Position numbers and translations under genes: made by a program. Below, one piece after another: positions 58,707 through 64,000 of a stretch of 64,000 nt of DNA. Each line of letters starts with the position of its first letter. Within the stretch, counting starts at the first letter, position 1. Below the pieces are notes generated by a model, which had not been told where the DNA came from, ran no database searches, and worked only from the letters and a program-made list of their open reading frames with translations. The stretch is from Saccharomyces uvarum. Lineage: Eukaryota; Ascomycota; Saccharomycetes; Saccharomycetales; Saccharomycetaceae. Location of the stretch: NCBI GenBank assembly GCA_947243795.1, contig OX365935.1:620001-684000 (forward strand), read 5' to 3'.

Positions 58707-60506
58707 TCAGTGAGCAAAATAGTGATTTATCATATTTTTGAGATAAACGATGAAGCCACCCATCAAGACCAATGCAATAATGTCGACGATAAAGTATCTG
58801 TATAGATATATAGATTTCGTATCCTTTTTTGATTTGGTCAACATGGTCTTCAACTCTAATAAACTATCCATTTCTCTCAAGGAAGATTTTTGCTTGCTTA
58901 ATCTTTCTTGACAGACCTCCATTCTCTTTTCCAATACTTGTAACTGGTCCACGCTCTCTTCCACCAACGCTGTCAATTCGTTAATGAATGCTTTGTCATC
59001 ATCGTCGTTAAAGTCTGATTTCAACTTGACCAGGAATTCGTTAACCACTGTGGTTCGTAAAGTGGTCATTTCGTCTAGTAAAGTGGTCAATTCTCCCGAT
59101 AGCAGATCGTATTTCTGTATCGTCTTTTGAACGTTGTTTTCGTTCTTGATTATTGTGTCATTCAGACTCCTCCTCATTTCGTTCTCAATTTTCACTAGGA
59201 GCGTGGAAATGTGGTTTTGATAATAATTCAGCTCATCAATGTTATCGTCCAAATTCGAATTACTCTTAGAAATTGAGTTTGAGCTGGAATCCAAAGTAAC
59301 CGCGGAATAACTCATGCTGTTTGATTTCGTTGTATTTTTGGCCCTTGTAGAAGACTCGGCGGACCTTTGCCGGTTTAACGAGGACTTGAATGCCAAGACA
59401 TCCGAACCGGAGTTAGTAGAAGAGCTTGATGAGTTCCTTGCCTTTCTCCTATTATTTAAATAGCCAGAAGAGGGACACGTACTGTTGGAACCCCTCCTGT
59501 CTGCATCTACTGAATTCAATGATGCGGATGAAGTAGACGAAAAGGCAGACGACGACAGAAAAGTTGGCATGTTAGACCGTGAATACAAAAACGATGAGGA
59601 GTCATTAGTGGCCGAATCATCTAAATCATGATAAAACAAAGATGTATTGGGGGAAGAGTTAACGGAAACTTCTGATTGCGCATGCATGTTCCCCAGTTTA
59701 ATATCGCCAGCAGGTGGTGCGGGCTCAAGCACTGCAGACTCCTTCAACGCATCAAACGGGTCTGACACTCCCGTCGAGGACTGTAAAAACTGGTTCACCA
59801 GTCTTTTCCTTTCGTAATCAAAAGAGTCAGCCGATGATCTTCGCTGTGAAGAGGAGGATCCCTGTATTTGGTTAAAAGCCAGCCCCGCATGGCAACTTTG
59901 GAAAGCGGGCGTCGACCCCCGCTGTTCCTTGTTAAGGCAAGACGTCCGGGCCCTACTGGACTTGCAGTCGTTTCTGGGAGATATTCTGAATGGGTCATCG
60001 AGACTCGACGCCCCACTGTAAGACCGGCTGTGACGGTACACTCTATTATCGACGTCGTCTTCAAACAAACACTCGCTGAACTTCCCCGTCTTAGTGGATC
60101 CCAGAACAGGCAAACTAGACATCTCCAGCAACCGATGCCGTGTCCTAAGCAGTCTGTTCCTCGTCACATGTAGGTGTTTCTTGTCATACACAACGGGCTG
60201 CGTTTCCTCCTCCTCCTTCTCTTTCTGCAGCAGCAACCCAAGATTGACTTCCGTGCTGGGCCTCAACAGCACCGGATTATCATTCACTGCTATGACGGGC
60301 AGCCTTGAGGAGGATGTTGAAAAATGTGCAATTCTTGTGTTGGACTGTTCCGGCTGCGGCTGTGCCTGTGGCATAGGCTCCTTAATCATCACCTTGTCAC
60401 CACTGGAAGCCCTCCTTCGCCCACAAAGGTTCCTCGAGAATGATGGAGGCAAAAGGGTACAGTTTCTTGATCCAGGATTCTCCATCCTATTGATGAGCAA
60501 ATCCAT
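58707..60506 (-). CDS. FRT1: Calcineurin substrate Frt1, tail-anchored ER protein
   Basis: 599-residue ER membrane protein that promotes growth at alkaline pH and high salt and is dephosphorylated by calcineurin (602 in S. cerevisiae). The start is the ATG at 60506 ([12 protein letters not shown]...); the 25 codons upstream start only with TTG. The calcineurin docking motif PVIAVN is at residues 70-75, as described for S. cerevisiae Frt1. A long Ser-rich region (200-430) precedes a coiled coil (about 450-565) and a single C-terminal membrane anchor ([19 protein letters not shown]). The paralogue is FRT2. Confidence 0.95.
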   Translation of the reverse strand: MDLLINRMENPGSRNCTLLPPSFSRNLCGRRRASSGDKVMIKEPMPQAQPQPEQSNTRIAHFSTSSSRLPVIAVNDNPVLLRPSTEVNLGLLLQKEKEEEETQPVVYDKKHLHVTRNRLLRTRHRLLEMSSLPVLGSTKTGKFSECLFEDDVDNRVYRHSRSYSGASSLDDPFRISPRNDCKSSRARTSCLNKEQRGSTPAFQSCHAGLAFNQIQGSSSSQRRSSADSFDYERKRLVNQFLQSSTGVSDPFDALKESAVLEPAPPAGDIKLGNMHAQSEVSVNSSPNTSLFYHDLDDSATNDSSSFLYSRSNMPTFLSSSAFSSTSSASLNSVDADRRGSNSTCPSSGYLNNRRKARNSSSSSTNSGSDVLAFKSSLNRQRSAESSTRAKNTTKSNSMSYSAVTLDSSSNSISKSNSNLDDNIDELNYYQNHISTLLVKIENEMRRSLNDTIIKNENNVQKTIQKYDLLSGELTTLLDEMTTLRTTVVNEFLVKLKSDFNDDDDKAFINELTALVEESVDQLQVLEKRMEVCQERLSKQKSSLREMDSLLELKTMLTKSKKDTKSIYLYRYFIVDIIALVLMGGFIVYLKNMINHYFAH

Positions 60507-61168
60507 ATCTCGACTAACGTACAAACCAAAAAAAAATGCAAATGCAAAAAAAGAAAGTGATAGAAAGCTGCTTTTCTTCAAAAGTAGAGTCAGGTCTGTC
60601 AGGTACTATGCAGGCTCGAACACGCCACAGGACTACTGCCACTGCCTCACTTTCCATGTTAAAATACGCTGTGCCGAGCAGCCATTTCTCAATGTACGTT
60701 GTTAAAGCCAAACCCCAACAAAAAATGCAAACCCTATAGTGAACAGGGCTAAATGGCTATTTGAGTTAGGGCACTATAAACGTTCAAAATAATGAATTCG
60801 TAACCCGTATGGGAATAGTTAGGACTATATACTTACCCGAGCCAAGGCTTTTTTGGAATTTTTCTTTCCTTTTCCTTGTTTATGATCGCGCTTCTCGAAA
60901 AGCCAAAATAGTAAAAATCCCAAACACGCCTTGATCTGATATACGATTCGCAGCTTGTGTTTTAGGAGGTCCATTGGTCGTGTAGAGGCAATCAAAAACG
61001 GAAATTTCTCTGGAAAGTACGTTCTAGTTTCCATTTTGCAGTTACTCAATTGGCTTCCACCTGTTCTTGTCTTTAGTTTTTTAAGCTTTTGTTTGACACC
61101 ACCTCATTGGACAGCGTTACACGTATAAATAAATTTAGCCATAAAGCCAAGTCCATCACAGGTCTAAA
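60507..61168. other. Divergent intergenic region FRT1/MYO2
   Basis: 662 bp with a Reb1 site almost exactly midway between the two starts (60833-60839). A minus-strand frame at 60825-61049 is ATG-less or a shadow and is not supported. Confidence 0.6.
60833..60839 (+). promoter_or_regulatory. Reb1 site (TTACCCG) between FRT1 and MYO2
   Basis: Exact Reb1 core about 330 bp from both the FRT1 and MYO2 ATGs; a likely nucleosome-depleting element for one or both promoters. Confidence 0.65.
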
Positions 61169-64000
61169 ATGTCGTTTGAAGTTGGTACACGATGCTGGTA
61201 TCCTCACAAAGAACTAGGCTGGATTGGTGCCGAAGTGATCAAAAACGAGGTCAAAGATGGCAAGTATCACCTGGAGTTGAGTTTGGAAGATGATGAAGTT
61301 GTGTCTGTGGACACGGAAGACTTGAATGACGATAAAAACCAGTCCTTGCCGCTTCTCAGAAACCCGCCTATTCTGGAAGCCACGGAAGATCTAACGTCTC
61401 TATCGTATTTGAATGAGCCGGCGGTCTTGCATGCGATCAAGCAGCGTTACTCTCAATTGAACATCTACACCTACTCGGGTATCGTGCTAATTGCCACAAA
61501 CCCGTTCGACCGTGTAGACCAGCTTTACACGCAAGACATGATCCAGGCATATGCGGGCAAACGTAGAGGCGAGTTAGAGCCTCATTTGTTTGCCATTGCC
61601 GAAGAGGCATATAGACTGATGAAAAACGATAAACAAAACCAAACCATTGTTGTGAGTGGAGAGTCCGGTGCCGGTAAAACTGTCTCTGCCAAATATATCA
61701 TGCGTTATTTCGCGTCTGTGGAAGAGGAAAACTCCACTACCATCCAACATCAAGTGGAAATGTCAGAAACAGAACAGAGGATCTTGGCTACAAATCCCAT
61801 TATGGAGGCGTTCGGTAACGCCAAGACCACCAGAAACGACAACTCTTCCAGATTTGGTAAGTACTTGGAGATTTTGTTTGATAAGGAGACATCTATCATT
61901 GGGGCAAGGATCCGCACATACTTACTGGAGCGTTCCAGATTAGTTTATCAGCCGCCAATAGAAAGAAACTATCATATATTTTATCAACTAATGGCTGGGT
62001 TACCGGCCCAGACCAAAGAGGAACTGCATCTAACAGACGCCTCGGATTATTTCTATATGAATCAGGGTGGCGACACGAAGATCACCGGTATCGATGATGC
62101 CGAGGAATACCAAACCACAGTGGACGCATTGACTTTAGTCGGTATCACCACGACCACCCAACACCAAATATTCAAGATACTAGCCGCACTACTGCATATC
62201 GGTAACATCGAAATCAAGAAAACTAGAAACGATGCCTCATTATCTGCAGATGAACCAAGTCTGAAACTCGCGTGCGAATTGCTGGGTATAGATTCCTACA
62301 ATTTTGCCAAATGGATCACCAAGAAACAAATCGTTACGAGATCTGAAAAAATTGTGTCAAACTTAAGTTTCAATCAAGCTATGGTTGCTAAAGATTCCGT
62401 GGCGAAATTCATTTATTCTGCCCTGTTCGATTGGCTTGTTGAGAACATCAACACCGTTTTATGCAATCCAGATGTCGACGATCAAATACACTCATTTATT
62501 GGTGTCCTGGATATTTACGGCTTTGAACATTTTGAGAAAAATTCATTTGAACAGTTCTGCATTAACTATGCCAATGAAAAATTACAGCAAGAATTCAATC
62601 AACACGTTTTTAAACTAGAACAAGAAGAATATGTTGCAGAGGAAATCGAATGGTCGTTCATAGAGTTCAACGATAATCAACCTTGTATCGATTTGATTGA
62701 AAATAAATTAGGTATCCTATCTCTGCTTGATGAAGAAAGTAGACTACCTGCTGGTTCTGATGAATCTTGGACCCAGAAATTATATCAAACATTGGACAAA
62801 TCTCCTACTAATAAAGTGTTTTCCAAACCAAGATTCGGACAAACTAAATTCATCGTGAGCCATTATGCTCTTGAAGTTGCCTACGACGTGGAAGGTTTCA
62901 TTGAAAAGAATAGGGATACTGTCTCTGACGGTCATTTGGAGGTTTTGAAGGCGTCCACCAATGAAACACTGATAAACATCCTGGAAGGTTTAGAAAATCT
63001 TGCCAAGAAACTAGAAGAAAACAAGAAGGCCGAACTAGAACAAAATAACCCAGGCAACAAAAAACCGGGACCAGCAAGAACCGTTAATAGAAAGCCCACT
63101 TTAGGTTCCATGTTCAAGCAATCTTTGATTGAATTAATGAGTACCATCAACTCGACAAATGTCCATTATATTCGCTGTATAAAACCTAATGCTGACAAAG
63201 AAGCCTGGCAATTTGATAACTTGATGGTATTATCTCAATTAAGAGCATGTGGTGTTTTAGAAACCATTAGAATTTCGTGTGCTGGTTTTCCCTCCAGATG
63301 GACTTTTGAAGAATTTGTTTTAAGATACTATATTTTAATACCACATGAAGAGTGGGACCTAATTTTCCAAAAGAAGGAAACCACTGAAGACGACATCATA
63401 TCAGTGGTGAAAATGATTCTAGATGCTACTGTGAAGGACAAGACCAAGTACCAAATTGGTAATACAAAGATTTTTTTCAAAGCAGGTATGCTTGCATATT
63501 TGGAAAAGCTGAGAAGCAATAAAATGCATAATTCTATTGTCACTATTCAAAAGAAAATCAGAGCCAAATATTACCGTAATCAATATTTGAAGATTTCTCA
63601 AGCCATTAGAATCTTGCAGAGTAATACCAGAGGTTTCATTATTCGCCACCGCGTTTATCATGAGATGAAGGTTCATTCCGCAACCTTAATCCAAGCAACT
63701 TATAGAGGTCATGCGGTCCGTAATAATGTGTTCAATGTGCTGAGAACCATCATCAAGTTACAAGCGAGAATTAGAGAAGATTTGAAGCGAAAGCAATTGA
63801 AACGGGAGCACGAACATAACGCTGCGGTGACAATTCAAAGTAAGGTTAGAACTTTTGAACCAAGATCTACATTTTTGAACACAAAGAGAGATACCGTTGT
63901 CGTTCAATCCTTAATCAGAAGAAGGGCTGCTCAAGGGAGATTAAAACAATTGAAATTAGATGCTAAATCAGTTCATCATTTGAAAGAAGTAAGTTATAAA
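61169..64000 (+). CDS. MYO2: Class V myosin heavy chain Myo2, 5' part (3' end outside window)
   Basis: First 944 residues of the class V myosin that carries secretory vesicles, vacuoles, mitochondria and peroxisomes along actin into the bud; about 1574 residues in S. cerevisiae. The frame is open from the ATG at 61169 to the window end. An SH3-like N-terminus (MSFEVGTRCWYPHKELGW) precedes the motor domain with the P-loop GESGAGKT at 164-171, NDNSSRFGK (switch I) and DIYGFEHFEKNSFEQFC (switch II/relay), and HYIRCIKPN near residue 670. Six IQ-type repeats start at about residue 788 (IVTIQKKIRAKYYRNQ onward). The coiled coil and cargo domain lie beyond the window. Confidence 0.98.
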   Translation, partial: MSFEVGTRCWYPHKELGWIGAEVIKNEVKDGKYHLELSLEDDEVVSVDTEDLNDDKNQSLPLLRNPPILEATEDLTSLSYLNEPAVLHAIKQRYSQLNIYTYSGIVLIATNPFDRVDQLYTQDMIQAYAGKRRGELEPHLFAIAEEAYRLMKNDKQNQTIVVSGESGAGKTVSAKYIMRYFASVEEENSTTIQHQVEMSETEQRILATNPIMEAFGNAKTTRNDNSSRFGKYLEILFDKETSIIGARIRTYLLERSRLVYQPPIERNYHIFYQLMAGLPAQTKEELHLTDASDYFYMNQGGDTKITGIDDAEEYQTTVDALTLVGITTTTQHQIFKILAALLHIGNIEIKKTRNDASLSADEPSLKLACELLGIDSYNFAKWITKKQIVTRSEKIVSNLSFNQAMVAKDSVAKFIYSALFDWLVENINTVLCNPDVDDQIHSFIGVLDIYGFEHFEKNSFEQFCINYANEKLQQEFNQHVFKLEQEEYVAEEIEWSFIEFNDNQPCIDLIENKLGILSLLDEESRLPAGSDESWTQKLYQTLDKSPTNKVFSKPRFGQTKFIVSHYALEVAYDVEGFIEKNRDTVSDGHLEVLKASTNETLINILEGLENLAKKLEENKKAELEQNNPGNKKPGPARTVNRKPTLGSMFKQSLIELMSTINSTNVHYIRCIKPNADKEAWQFDNLMVLSQLRACGVLETIRISCAGFPSRWTFEEFVLRYYILIPHEEWDLIFQKKETTEDDIISVVKMILDATVKDKTKYQIGNTKIFFKAGMLAYLEKLRSNKMHNSIVTIQKKIRAKYYRNQYLKISQAIRILQSNTRGFIIRHRVYHEMKVHSATLIQATYRGHAVRNNVFNVLRTIIKLQARIREDLKRKQLKREHEHNAAVTIQSKVRTFEPRSTFLNTKRDTVVVQSLIRRRAAQGRLKQLKLDAKSVHHLKEVSYK

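Noticed and set aside
60507-60581. Hydrophobic N-terminal extension of FRT1 resembling a signal peptide
   Set aside because: Would start at a TTG; FRT1 is tail-anchored and the ATG at 60506 gives nearly the known length.
60094-60705. 203-codon plus-strand ORF antisense to FRT1 (place of dubious YOR325W)
   Set aside because: Lies opposite the FRT1 coding region and is Ser/Cys-rich because FRT1 is Ser/Arg-rich; a shadow.

Overview
This window is budding-yeast nuclear DNA from the genus Saccharomyces (sensu stricto group). It is AT-rich and very dense, almost all genes are intronless, and the two introns have canonical GTATGT/TACTAAC signals. Every gene I recognise lies in the order and orientation of the S. 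cerevisiae chromosome XV right arm from YOR291W (YPK9) to YOR326W (MYO2). From memory of the S. cerevisiae proteins, conserved genes (RPS10A, RPL20B, PRO2, ISW2, MYO2) are near-identical, but fast-evolving ones (UAF30, COT1, SLY41, FRT1) differ clearly and many lengths differ by a few residues (UAF30 245 vs 228, COT1 436 vs 439, RAX1 428 vs 435). This suggests a non-cerevisiae Saccharomyces (kudriavzevii/arboricola/uvarum/eubayanus range) rather than S288C. The species call is inference.

Layout. 1-5.8 kb: 3' part of YPK9, then YOR292C, RPS10A (intron), RRS1, UAF30. 6-18 kb: a large Munc13/C2-type gene (YOR296W), TIM18, MUM3, MBF1, BUD7, RAX1. 18-25.5 kb: CPA1 with its arginine-attenuator uORF, ISW2, BIL1, RRG7. 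25.6-38.7 kb: a mostly minus-strand run of MCH5, SLY41, SNU66, NOP58, DGK1, RPL20B (one-nucleotide first coding exon) and SPS4. 40.5-50.6 kb: SFG1, COT1, FAA1, HSH49, GNT1. 51.5-64 kb: PMT3, LDB19, PRO2, FRT1 and the 5' 60% of MYO2, which runs off the window.

The genes form no operon or single pathway. They share regulons that can be read from promoter sites: ribosome/ribosome biogenesis (RPS10A Rap1 site; RRS1 and NOP58 RRPE+PAC), mid-sporulation (MUM3 and SPS4 Ndt80-type MSEs), arginine/general amino-acid control (CPA1 Gcn4 site plus attenuator peptide), and a near-perfect Put3 site upstream of MCH5. I found no transposon, LTR, tRNA, CRISPR array or foreign island. The most open observations are an unannotated 80-codon ORF head-to-head with PMT3, a 37-codon helical smORF between PRO2 and LDB19, a possible N-terminal extension of PRO2, and two strong origin-type ACS matches in intergenic DNA. 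No previously undescribed multi-gene system is evident.
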